From Arthrobacter sp. PGP41 (GTDB lineage: Bacteria; Actinomycetota; Actinomycetes; Actinomycetales; Micrococcaceae), in NCBI RefSeq assembly GCF_002953935.1, contig NZ_CP026514.1, positions 3,782,001-3,846,000 on the forward strand: 64,000 nucleotides of DNA. The letters run 5' to 3'. The notes below the pieces were generated by a model. The model searched no databases. It had not been told where the DNA came from and saw only the letters and a list, made by a program, of their open reading frames with translations. A program made the translations under genes and the position numbers. Shown piece after piece: positions 16,166-24,588 of this stretch (positions within the stretch are counted from its first letter, which is position 1; every line of letters begins with the position of its first letter).

Positions 16166-18655
16166 ATGGCTGAGAAATTTACGGGTATGCTCGCCGACTT
16201 CGGCGCCGCTGACCTGGCCTCGGCTGGCGGAAAGGGCGCCAATCTCGGCGAACTCGTGCGGCAGGGTTTCCCCGTTCCAGCAGGCTTTGTGGTCACCACC
16301 GCCGCCTACGGCACCCTGATGGCAGACACCGGCCTGGGCGCCGAACTGGAAGGGTTACTGAAAGCCGGAGATGCCGGAGCACAAATCCGGGCATTGTTCG
16401 CCCAGGCCCGGATTCCGTCGCGCGTCATCGCTGACATCGCGGCAGCCTATGCCGCCCTGGGCGGCGGTCCGGTGGCGGTGCGATCCAGTGCCACCGCCGA
16501 AGACCTGCCGGGCGCCGCGTTTGCAGGGCAACAGGACACCTTCCTGAACGTTGTGGGCGAGCAGGCGGTGATCCGCGCCGTGGCGGACTGCTGGGCTTCG
16601 TTGTGGACGGAGCGCGCCGTCGCCTACCGGCAGCGACAGGGGATCGACCCGCGCGAGGTGTCCATCGCCGTCGTCGTCCAGGACATGGTGCCGGCGGACA
16701 TCGCGGGGGTCCTGTTCAGCGCCAACCCGGTGACGGGCGAACGCAGTGAAATCGTGGTGGATGCCAGCCCCGGCCTGGGCGAGGCCGTGGTTTCCGGACG
16801 GGTCACGCCGGAGCACTACGTGCTGGACCGCGCTGGCCGGACCAGGTCGTACAGCCCGGGCGCCCACGAGGTGGTGATCCGGGCCCTTGCAGGAGGAGGC
16901 ACGCAGGAGAGCGCCGGTACGGGCACCCGGCGGGCTGCCCTCGACACGGAACAGCTGGCGGAACTGGCGCGGCTGGCCGTGCGCGCCCAGGACCACTTCG
17001 GACGGCCGCAGGACATGGAATGGGCCGTCGCCGGCGGGCATGTGTACGTGCTCCAGGCGCGGCCGATGACGGCACTGCCGCCGCAGCCGCTGCGCCTTAA
17101 CCCGTTCCAGCGGTTGATGGGCCCGTTCTTCGCCGAGATGTTCCAAGTCCGCCCCTATCCGCTGGACGTTTCTGGATGGATGCAGCGCGGCATCCTGGCG
17201 ATGCTTCACGGCATGGCCGGAAGCGTCGGCGTTGTCTTCCCCGCGGTGGAGGAGTTGCTGCCGGAGGAGGACGGCGTGGTGGTCCGGCTGGTCCCGCCGG
17301 TTCCCCACCCGACGGTTCGCACGCTCGGCGCACCTGTTTCCGTGGCACGCCGTGCCCGCCGGTTCAATCCAGCCCTGTGGACGCAGGACAGCAGGTTCAC
17401 CACGTACCTGGCGGACATCCGGCGGCTTAACGCGCAGGACCCCAGGGCCTTGACCTGGAAAGGGGTCATCGGGCTCGCGGAGGAAACCTTCGCCGCGATG
17501 CGCGGGATCACCGAGCTGCGGATCTCGTACCTGCCGGGAGCCTTTGTTCCCCAGCTGAAGCTGCGCCTGCTGCTCCTGCTGCTGGGCAAGAGGCACCTAG
17601 GCTCGGCACTCATCGCCGGCGCGGAAACCCGCACCAGCCAGGCCAACCGCGCACTGGAGGAGCTGGCCGATTACGTCCGGTCCCAGGGCGAGCTGGCCCG
17701 GGCCTTCACGGAGTTGGAACCGCGGGGCCTGCTCTCCCGCGTGGAGCACCACCCGGATTTCCAGGAGTTCAGCACACGCTTCCAGGCCTTCCTGTCCGAA
17801 TACGGACACCGCGAAACCGTCAGCGTGGTGCTGAGCAGTACGCCAACCTGGTCCGATGCCCCCGAGGTGGTTCTCGGGCTGATCAGGTCAATGACGGGTG
17901 AGCGGCGGCAGGCTGCAGACCAGACAGGCCAGGCGCTCGAGGAGCTAAAACGTCATCCCGCCCTGCGGATCGCGGCCCTGCGGCGGCACCTGCTGTCCGC
18001 CGTCGGCGCCGCAAAGGCCGGGACCGCCTTCCGCGAGGACAGCCACTTCTACGCCACCATGGTGCTGCCGCCGCTCCGGCGCGCGCTGTCGGAACTGGGC
18101 CGGCGGCTGTCCGACGGCGGGGTGCTGGCTGATGCGGCCGAGGTCCAGCACCTGCGCTTTGAGGAACTGGCAGGAATGGACGACGGCGGCGCGCTGCCGG
18201 TTGCCGAGAGGGAACGCTACCGCCGGCTGGTGCTGGCCAGGGCCGCGAAACGCCGGGAACTGGAGGGCATCCCGCTGCTGGATCCGGCACTGTTCGCACA
18301 CAAACGCCCGGCGCCCGGGACGCTGGTGTCCGGCATGCCCGCCAGCCGCGGCCAGGCAACCGGAAGGGTAAGGATCATTCGGAGGCCGGACGAATTCGGA
18401 CTGCTCCGCAGCGGCGAGGTCTTGGTCTGCCCCTACACCAACCCATCCTGGACTCCGCTGTTCCAGCGTGCGGCCGCCGTCGTGGTTGACGCCGGCGGGA
18501 TCGCATCCCATGCAGCCATCGTCGCCCGGGAGTACGGGATCCCCGCCGTCATGGCCACCGGGTCGGGGACCCGTGACCTGCAGACCGGCCAGCTGGTCCT
18601 TGTGGACGGCACCCGCGGACAGGTCACGGCGGCTGTTGCGGAGCCGTCGTCGTGA
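16166..18655 (+). CDS. Rifampin phosphotransferase-like PEP-synthase-family enzyme
   Basis: 829 residues. An N-terminal ATP-grasp (PPDK_N-type, about 1-300, with GGKGANLGEL and [19 protein letters not shown]) is followed by an unrelated middle region (about 310-730) and a C-terminal swivelling phospho-His domain with His782 in GGIASHAAIVAREYG. The C-terminal TIM barrel of true PEP synthase is absent. This order matches rifampin phosphotransferase (Rph), which inactivates rifamycins using ATP, and related uncharacterised enzymes; the middle domain would set the substrate. The ATG at 16166 follows GAGGAG. It overlaps the tetR gene by 4 bp. Rifampin as the true substrate is not shown. Confidence 0.82.
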   Translation: MAEKFTGMLADFGAADLASAGGKGANLGELVRQGFPVPAGFVVTTAAYGTLMADTGLGAELEGLLKAGDAGAQIRALFAQARIPSRVIADIAAAYAALGGGPVAVRSSATAEDLPGAAFAGQQDTFLNVVGEQAVIRAVADCWASLWTERAVAYRQRQGIDPREVSIAVVVQDMVPADIAGVLFSANPVTGERSEIVVDASPGLGEAVVSGRVTPEHYVLDRAGRTRSYSPGAHEVVIRALAGGGTQESAGTGTRRAALDTEQLAELARLAVRAQDHFGRPQDMEWAVAGGHVYVLQARPMTALPPQPLRLNPFQRLMGPFFAEMFQVRPYPLDVSGWMQRGILAMLHGMAGSVGVVFPAVEELLPEEDGVVVRLVPPVPHPTVRTLGAPVSVARRARRFNPALWTQDSRFTTYLADIRRLNAQDPRALTWKGVIGLAEETFAAMRGITELRISYLPGAFVPQLKLRLLLLLLGKRHLGSALIAGAETRTSQANRALEELADYVRSQGELARAFTELEPRGLLSRVEHHPDFQEFSTRFQAFLSEYGHRETVSVVLSSTPTWSDAPEVVLGLIRSMTGERRQAADQTGQALEELKRHPALRIAALRRHLLSAVGAAKAGTAFREDSHFYATMVLPPLRRALSELGRRLSDGGVLADAAEVQHLRFEELAGMDDGGALPVAERERYRRLVLARAAKRRELEGIPLLDPALFAHKRPAPGTLVSGMPASRGQATGRVRIIRRPDEFGLLRSGEVLVCPYTNPSWTPLFQRAAAVVVDAGGIASHAAIVAREYGIPAVMATGSGTRDLQTGQLVLVDGTRGQVTAAVAEPSS

Positions 18656-19278
18656 CCGCCGGGGCGCGCCCGGACCATCGGAAGCTGCCGCGCCGCCGCG
18701 GCGCGGCCCTGAACAGCGCGATCTTCGACGCCGTCCTGGCCGAGATCGCCGAATCCGGCTACACTGCGCTGACCATGGACCGGGTAGCCGAACGCGCGCG
18801 CGCCAGCAAAGCCTCGCTCTACCGCCGGTGGTCCGGACGCGCAGCCCTGGTATTGGACGCCGCCTACGCGTCGATGCATGGCCCGGACGCGGTCCCGGAT
18901 ACCGGCAGCCTGCGCCTGGATACGTTGACCGTCATGCGGCAGGCTGCCCGGCTGCTGGAGGGGACGGTTGGGCAGGCAGTCCGCGGGGTGCTGGGTGAGG
19001 CCCTGCAGAACCCCGACGTTGCCGCCGAAGTCCGGGTGTTCACGCACGGCAACGCCAGCAGGATGATGCATGAAATCCTTGCCAACGCCGTCAAACGCGG
19101 CGAGTGCGATCCGGCCCTCGTGAGCGATTTGAAGATCGAGGCCGGCCCCGCCCTGCTGCGGCACCGGTTCATCTTCGGCTCCGGACCTATTGAAGATGAG
19201 TTCCTGGTGGGGATTGTGGACGAAGTGGTGCTGCCGCTGTTCGGGGTTGACCCGAAGGACAACTCCGCGGGCACCTGA
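18652..19278 (+). CDS. TetR/AcrR-family regulator
   Basis: 208 residues with a typical TetR N-terminal helix-turn-helix (about 39-61: ALTMDRVAERARASKASLYR) and a variable ligand-binding C-terminal part. The GTG start overlaps the stop of the upstream enzyme gene, so both come from one message. The perfect palindrome at 16110-16130 is a likely binding site, which would make this an autoregulated repressor of the phosphotransferase-like gene. The inducer is unknown; a rifamycin-like compound would fit if the enzyme call is right. Confidence 0.9.
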   Translation: MTAGARPDHRKLPRRRGAALNSAIFDAVLAEIAESGYTALTMDRVAERARASKASLYRRWSGRAALVLDAAYASMHGPDAVPDTGSLRLDTLTVMRQAARLLEGTVGQAVRGVLGEALQNPDVAAEVRVFTHGNASRMMHEILANAVKRGECDPALVSDLKIEAGPALLRHRFIFGSGPIEDEFLVGIVDEVVLPLFGVDPKDNSAGT

Positions 19279-19491
19279 GACTGTTGGGCGGGAGCGTCAC
19301 CTTGGAATAGGCCAGGCCTTCCGCATAATGCTTTTCGGTGCCCGCATTGACGTAACCCACGTCACCAGCCTATCCTTGATGAAACGATTCAAGGGAAAGG
19401 GCTTTCCAGTCACAACCCTTCAAGGTCCCCGTCGACCATCCGGAACAATAGTTCCGGTTCCTTGCCAATGACGACGAAGGAATTCACCAGA
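19279..19491. promoter_or_regulatory. Leader of the MHS transporter with two palindromes
   Basis: Holds TGACGT-aaccc-ACGTCA at 19348-19364 and CCGGAAC-aata-GTTCCGG at 19440-19457. The segment from about 19341 to 19403, including AAACGATTCAAGGG, is closely repeated at the start of the relic near 27374-27441, suggesting a conserved regulatory leader. Confidence 0.55.
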
Positions 19492-20895
19492 ATGAGCAGC
19501 AACCCCGGGGAAACCCGCCCTATCCCGGAAGCCGGCGTTGGCCAGCGGGACCCGAAGAAAGCCGCGATGAGCGGCTGGATCGGGAGCGCACTCGAATACT
19601 ACGACTTCGCACTGTACTCGCTGGCAGCGACGCTCATCTTCCCCGCCATCTTCTTCCCCACCGAGAACCCGACCGTGGGGATCATCGCCTCGCTCGCCAC
19701 CTACGCGGTGGGCTACGTCTCCCGCCCGGTTGGCGCGGTGGTACTGGGAGCATACGGTGACCGGCACGGCCGCAAGCAGGTGCTCGTCTTCGCCATGCTG
19801 CTGATGGGCTTCGCCACCTTCGCCGTCGGGCTCCTGCCCACGTACGGGCAGGCGGGCATCCTGGCGCCGATCCTGCTGGTGATCCTCCGCCTCATCCAGG
19901 GCTTCGCCGTCGCAGGAGAACTGGGCGGCGCCAGCGCGATGATCGTGGAGCACTCCCCCGATGCCAGGCGCGGCTTCTTCGCAAGCTTCAGCCTGCAGGG
20001 CACCCAGGTGGGCTCCATCCTGGCCACCGCCGTGCTGCTCCCGCTTGCCGCCATCCTCCCCGCCGACCAGTTCCAGGCCTGGGGCTGGCGCATCCCGTTC
20101 CTGCTCAGCGCCTTCGTGATCCTGGCCGGCTACGTAATCCGCCGCCGCGTGCAGGAGCCGCCGGCGTATGCGGCGCAGTCCCAGGCCGGCAAGGCCAAGC
20201 AGCGGTTCCCCCTCGTTGACTTGGTCCGCAGCTATCCCTGGGTCCTGGTCCGTTGCATCCTGATGACGTTCACCAACGTGATCGGCATGGCAACGCTCAT
20301 CTTCGGCGTCTCCTACGCCACCCAGAAGGGCTACGGCAACGGCTTCTCCAGCAGCGACTTCCTGTGGGTGACCCTCGTGGCCAACATCGCCGCCGTCGTC
20401 ACCATTCCGCTGTTCGGTGCACTCTCCGACAAGATCGGCCGGCGGATGCTGATGGTCGCGGGCGGCCTGGGCGGCGGCGCACTGGCCGGCGGCTACCTCT
20501 GGGCCATTGAACAGGGAAGCCTGGCGCTGGTCTTCGTCTGCATCGTCATTGTGCAGGGCCTCTTCTTCCAAATGTGGAACGCCACCTTCGCCACGTTCTT
20601 CCAGGAGCAGTTCCCCATGCGGATCCGTGTGACCGGCTTCGCGGTGTCGCAGAACGTGGGCCTCATGATCGCATCATTCTTCCCAAGCATCTTCACCGCA
20701 GTCGCTCCCCCGGGATCCACCAACGTCCCCTTGGTCATCGGGCTGACCACGCTGGGTATCTGCGCCGTCGCAGCGCTCGCTGCCCTCCTGTCCCCCGACA
20801 CCAAGGGCAAATCGCTCGACGACCTCGAGACCCGCAAGAACGAAATTGAAGCGTCAGAGCCGGCTCTTGCCCGTGAAAGCGTGGCGGCGGGGTAA
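19492..20895 (+). CDS. MFS transporter, metabolite:H+ symporter (MHS) type
   Basis: About 467 residues with 12 predicted helices. The opening SALEYYDFALYSLAATLIFP, the first-loop GDRHGRKQVL and GFAVAGELGGASAMIVEHSP are characteristic of the metabolite:H+ symporter branch (ShiA, KgtP, ProP relatives) that imports organic acids or betaines. The ATG at 19492 was chosen because GAAGGAA lies upstream; an ATG at 19468 has no site. A second locus copy survives as a relic near 27.4 kb. Followed by a terminator-like hairpin. Substrate unknown. Confidence 0.88.
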   Translation: MSSNPGETRPIPEAGVGQRDPKKAAMSGWIGSALEYYDFALYSLAATLIFPAIFFPTENPTVGIIASLATYAVGYVSRPVGAVVLGAYGDRHGRKQVLVFAMLLMGFATFAVGLLPTYGQAGILAPILLVILRLIQGFAVAGELGGASAMIVEHSPDARRGFFASFSLQGTQVGSILATAVLLPLAAILPADQFQAWGWRIPFLLSAFVILAGYVIRRRVQEPPAYAAQSQAGKAKQRFPLVDLVRSYPWVLVRCILMTFTNVIGMATLIFGVSYATQKGYGNGFSSSDFLWVTLVANIAAVVTIPLFGALSDKIGRRMLMVAGGLGGGALAGGYLWAIEQGSLALVFVCIVIVQGLFFQMWNATFATFFQEQFPMRIRVTGFAVSQNVGLMIASFFPSIFTAVAPPGSTNVPLVIGLTTLGICAVAALAALLSPDTKGKSLDDLETRKNEIEASEPALARESVAAG

Positions 20896-20944
20896 CTGAT
20901 GCCGCCCTGGTGCGGGCTAACGCGCGTGGCACCAAGAACCAAGC

Positions 20945-20975
20945 GGTCGACGGCGGGACTTTCCCGCCGTCGGCC
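20945..20975 (+). terminator. Terminator-like hairpin after the MHS transporter
   Basis: A 14-bp stem with one G-U pair (arms 20945-20958 and 20962-20975) and a 3-base loop, followed by CTCTTTCGTT. It shares the GACGGCGGGA core with 6012-6045 and with the relic at 27687-27714. It may also serve the convergent GH51 gene. Confidence 0.7.
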
Positions 20976-21040
20976 TCTTTCGTTAAGAACGTCCTCGACG
21001 TCTTCAGCAGGATTATCAGGGACGTGGTGAGCCGGGAAAG

Positions 21041-22594
21041 TTATGCCTTTGGCTTACTCAGCGCCACCGCTGTCCAGGAGACAGGCGGCAGCGTCACTGT
21101 GAGGACGCCGTTGGCCAAACTCGCAGTTGGGTTCGACTTGAGCCTCACACGGTCCGGGACGTCCTTCGTGTTCCTTGCGTATACGTCAGGATCAGAAATC
21201 ATGTGTGATTCCAGTAGCGAGAGATTGCCGAGCGCTCCCACATTCACGGTGACCGTAATCTCCTCAGCGAGCGAACGGTTGACGAGGAACACCGCGGCAC
21301 GTCCGCCCTCGGCATCATGTGTGGCCACGGCATCCACCAACGGCACACTGCCGAGTTCTTCAGTGCTGTACTGGCCGCTCTCCACCCGGACGTCAAGGGC
21401 GACGCCGGCAGCGAGCCTGGAGGTGACAGCGAACGGATAGTAGGTGGTTTGCCGCCACGCTGGACCGCCAGGTTCGGTGGTGATAGGTGCGATGACGTTC
21501 ACGAGCATCGACATGGAGGCGGACGTGACGCGGTCTGCGTGCCGAAGCAGGGAAATAAGCAGACCACCAACCACCACGGCATCGGCCACCGAGTAGACGT
21601 CTTCGGCAAGCCGTGGGGCCTCCGGCCAATCGTTGCCCTCGATCTCATCGGTCCGGTAGAACCGGTCCGCCTGGCGCGGAAACTGCCGGAGATTATCGCC
21701 GAGGTACCAGACGTTCCATTCATCGAAGGAGATGTTGAGCGTCTTTTCGCTGCGCTTGGCGGCTTTGACGTAATCAGCAGTTGCAATGACAGTGTCGAGG
21801 TACCGGTCCATCTTCACGGGTGCGGCCAGGAAGGATCCGAGGTCGCCGTTCTTCTCCTCGTAGTAGCCGTGGCAGGAAATGTAGTCCACGTCGTCGTACG
21901 TGTGCTCAAGGACCACACGGTCCCAATACGGAAAGGTCGGCATCGTCGGGTGCGAGGAGCCGGATGCGACGAGTTCGACCTGGGGGTCCAACTGCCGGAG
22001 TGCTTTGGCCGTGCGTGAGGCCTTCTTTGCGTAGTCATCAGCCGGTGAGTGCCCGAGCTGCCACGGGCCGTCCATCTCGTTGCCGAGGTACCACATTTTG
22101 ATGCCGAAGGGACTCGTCCGTCCGTTTGCGATCCGCTCGTCAGCCAGGGTGGACCCCTTGGGGATGTTTGCGTACTCGACCACCTGGAGGCTGTCCCTAG
22201 TGTCCGCGGTGCCAAGGTTGACCGCATACATGAGCTCGCCGTCCACCTTCTGCACCCAGGAAGCGAATTCGTGCAGACCTACCTGGTTCGTCTCGGTGGC
22301 CCGCCATGCCAGGCTGAGCCGGCGGGGCCGCTGGTCCTTCGGACCGATGCCATCCCTCCAGTGGAAGCCCGAAACGAAGTTGCCGCCCGGGTAACGGATG
22401 CCGGTCACGCCGAGTTCCTTGACGAGCTCGATGACGTCCTGCCGGAAGCCTTCCTCATCCGCGGTGGGATGTTCAGGCTCGTATATCCCGGTATAAACGG
22501 CGCGCCCCATATGCTCAATGAACGAGCCGAAGAGCCTGCGGTTGATGGGGCCGACCACGAAGCTTGGATCGGCAGTCACACGTGCGGTGGGCAC
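21041..22594 (-). CDS. Alpha-L-arabinofuranosidase, GH51
   Basis: 517 residues, no signal peptide, so cytoplasmic. Removes terminal alpha-L-arabinofuranosyl units from arabino- or arabinoxylo-oligosaccharides. GH51 marks: FGSFIEHMGRAVYTGIY at the start, acid/base Glu173 in WYLGNEMDG and nucleophile Glu292 in SFDEWNVWY, followed by a C-terminal beta domain. The start is GTG at 22592-22594 with AAGGAG 7 bp upstream. It is the last gene of an operon with two permeases and a binding protein, which points to import of oligosaccharides followed by internal hydrolysis. Confidence 0.95.
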   Translation of the reverse strand: MPTARVTADPSFVVGPINRRLFGSFIEHMGRAVYTGIYEPEHPTADEEGFRQDVIELVKELGVTGIRYPGGNFVSGFHWRDGIGPKDQRPRRLSLAWRATETNQVGLHEFASWVQKVDGELMYAVNLGTADTRDSLQVVEYANIPKGSTLADERIANGRTSPFGIKMWYLGNEMDGPWQLGHSPADDYAKKASRTAKALRQLDPQVELVASGSSHPTMPTFPYWDRVVLEHTYDDVDYISCHGYYEEKNGDLGSFLAAPVKMDRYLDTVIATADYVKAAKRSEKTLNISFDEWNVWYLGDNLRQFPRQADRFYRTDEIEGNDWPEAPRLAEDVYSVADAVVVGGLLISLLRHADRVTSASMSMLVNVIAPITTEPGGPAWRQTTYYPFAVTSRLAAGVALDVRVESGQYSTEELGSVPLVDAVATHDAEGGRAAVFLVNRSLAEEITVTVNVGALGNLSLLESHMISDPDVYARNTKDVPDRVRLKSNPTASLANGVLTVTLPPVSWTAVALSKPKA

Positions 22595-22640
22595 TTTGCT
22601 CCTTCAATGTTGGTGCCGGGACGTTCCAGCGGTGCGGGCG

Positions 22641-23570
22641 CTACTTGAGGCTGCCGACGGACAGCCCGCCCTGCCAGTACTTCTGCAGCATCAGGAAGGC
22701 AATGATGAGCGGTATTACAGAGATCAGCGATCCGCTCGTTACCAGGTTCCAGATGAGGCTGTTTGCGGTGGCGGAGTTCGACTGAACCTGCCAGGCATTG
22801 AGCCCCACGGTGACGGGAAGCAATGTGGGATCCGAAATCATCGCGAGCGGCAGGAAGTAGTTGTTCCATCCGCCAACCACCGAGAGCAGCAGCACGGTCA
22901 CCACCGCAGGACGCATCAGCGGCAGCGCAATCGTGGCAAACGTCCTGAACTCCCCGGAGCCGTCCACGCGGGCAGCATCGAGCAGTTCGTCCGGAATTGC
23001 ATCCTGGACGTAGACGCGCATCAGGTACACGCCGAACGGGCTCAGCAACGACGGGAGGATCACCGCCCAGATTGTGTTCGTGAGGCCAAGGTTGTTGAAC
23101 AGCACGTACGTCGGAATGACAAGTGCCGTCGCCGGAACCATCACGGACGCCAGGAGAATCATGAAGCTGACGGCGCGGCCCCGGAAGCGGTATTTAGCAA
23201 AGGCATAACCCGCCAGTACGGCGAGAATCGTGGCCCCGACCCCTCCGGCCATCGCGTAAAGGAACGAGTTTCCGAGCCAGCGCAGGTAGATGCCGTTGTT
23301 GTATGTCACCAGCTGGGCAATGTTGTCGAACAGGGCAAAGTCGCGATCGAACCAAAGCGGCCCTCCCGTTCCGGCAAACAGCCCCTGCGTGCTTTTGGTT
23401 CCCGCAACGATCAGCCACCACATCGGAAGGAGGAAATAGAGGGAGACGGCAGCGAGAAGTATGTGCGTGCCGACCGACTTGCCGTGCCGCCCCGTGCCGG
23501 GTTTCCCGCCTTTCTTCCGGGAGCTCGTTGGGGGTGCCTGGTCGAGGAGTAGTGCAGGTGAAGTTGTCAT
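22641..23570 (-). CDS. Sugar ABC transporter permease (AraQ/MalG-like)
   Basis: 309 residues with six membrane helices. The inner-membrane permease EAA loop reads EFRTFATIALPLMRPA. It has a Ser/Lys/Gly-rich cytoplasmic N-terminus before the first helix. The start overlaps the stop of the preceding permease, indicating coupled translation. Pairs with that permease to import (arabino-)oligosaccharides. No ATPase gene is in the operon; a shared MsiK-type ATPase elsewhere is usual in Actinobacteria. Confidence 0.92.
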   Translation of the reverse strand: MTTSPALLLDQAPPTSSRKKGGKPGTGRHGKSVGTHILLAAVSLYFLLPMWWLIVAGTKSTQGLFAGTGGPLWFDRDFALFDNIAQLVTYNNGIYLRWLGNSFLYAMAGGVGATILAVLAGYAFAKYRFRGRAVSFMILLASVMVPATALVIPTYVLFNNLGLTNTIWAVILPSLLSPFGVYLMRVYVQDAIPDELLDAARVDGSGEFRTFATIALPLMRPAVVTVLLLSVVGGWNNYFLPLAMISDPTLLPVTVGLNAWQVQSNSATANSLIWNLVTSGSLISVIPLIIAFLMLQKYWQGGLSVGSLK

Positions 23571-24511
23571 CAGCGGAGTCCGCTCTTTTTGCGAGTGGCG
23601 ATCAGGAAAATGATGGAGGCGAGGAAGACCATCAGTCCAAGCGCGAAGGAGATGGCCGACGCGTAGTTGAACTGCTGATAGGAGAACGCCAGGTTGTAGG
23701 CGTACAGGTTCGGGGTGTAGGCAGCGTCAATGGCATTGCCGGCAAGGGGTGCGAGAACCTGCGGTTCGGTAAAGAACTGTAGCGTCCCGATCAGCGCGAA
23801 AACTATTGTCAACACGAGCGAGGAAGCAATGATCGGAACCTTGATTTGCAGGGCGGTCTGCAGCTTGGAGGCGCCATCGATCCGCGCCGCTTCATAGATG
23901 GACGAGTCGATGGACTGCAGCGAAGCGTAAATGATGATCATGTAGTAGCCCGTCCACTGCCACGTCACGATATTGGTCAAGGACCAGAAGATGGAATCCC
24001 GGCTGAGAAGGTCCGGTGCCTGCACGTTCAGGAAATCGAAGAACGACACCAACGGTCCGAAGGAGGGGCTGTACAGGAAGCCCCACATCAGGGCGCCAAT
24101 CACTCCGGGGATAGCGTACGGCGCAAAAATCAGCAGCCGGGTGAAACGTGAGAACCGGGTTTTGACTTCATCGAGGAGGAGGGCGAAGATGAGCGCCAGC
24201 CCGATTTGCAGTGGCACGAAGACGAGCGCAAATGCCCCTACCCGCGCCATTCCCGACAGGAAGCGTTGGTCCTTAAAGGCGGCGATGTAGTTCGTCAGCC
24301 CCGCGAACTTCTCGCCCGCCGCAAGGGTGTTGGTATGCAGGCTCATCCAGAACGCGTAGACGAGCGGCAGGACGAGGAATACCAAAAACACAATGGCAAA
24401 GGGGGCCAGAAACACCCAGCCGAACCTCGCGTGTTTTCGTTCCAGGGTGACTCCCCTTTTGAGAACGGCAGGGGGGCGGGCTGGAGTCTGAAGTTGAGGG
24501 GTGGTGGACAT
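23570..24511 (-). CDS. Sugar ABC transporter permease (AraP/MalF-like)
   Basis: 313 residues, six helices, with the permease loop around IYEAARIDGASKLQTALQIK. ATG at 24509-24511 follows AAGGAAG. It lies downstream of the binding-protein gene, separated by a strong hairpin, and overlaps the second permease gene by one base. Together they form the channel of the arabino-oligosaccharide importer. Confidence 0.93.
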   Translation of the reverse strand: MSTTPQLQTPARPPAVLKRGVTLERKHARFGWVFLAPFAIVFLVFLVLPLVYAFWMSLHTNTLAAGEKFAGLTNYIAAFKDQRFLSGMARVGAFALVFVPLQIGLALIFALLLDEVKTRFSRFTRLLIFAPYAIPGVIGALMWGFLYSPSFGPLVSFFDFLNVQAPDLLSRDSIFWSLTNIVTWQWTGYYMIIIYASLQSIDSSIYEAARIDGASKLQTALQIKVPIIASSLVLTIVFALIGTLQFFTEPQVLAPLAGNAIDAAYTPNLYAYNLAFSYQQFNYASAISFALGLMVFLASIIFLIATRKKSGLR

Positions 24512-24547
24512 CGGTCACTTCCTTGGGACGCAAAATGGGAGGACTTT

Positions 24548-24580
24548 CTGTGCGGGCGGGGTGTTCCCCCGCCCGCACAG
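24548..24580 (-). terminator. Intercistronic hairpin between binding protein and permeases
   Basis: A perfect 14-bp stem (CTGTGCGGGCGGGG at 24548-24561 with 24567-24580) around a 5-base loop. It sits right after the binding-protein stop and has no U-run in the transcribed direction. It is most likely a partial terminator or 3-prime stabiliser that raises binding-protein mRNA above permease mRNA. Confidence 0.75.
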
Positions 24581-24588
24581 GGTCAAAC

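Noticed and set aside
16355..17596. Long frame opposite the rifampin-phosphotransferase-like gene
   Set aside because: Shadow of a gene with clear ATP-grasp and phospho-His motifs.
19420..20571. Long Glu/Gly-rich frame opposite the MHS transporter
   Set aside because: Antisense shadow; the transporter has clear MHS motifs.
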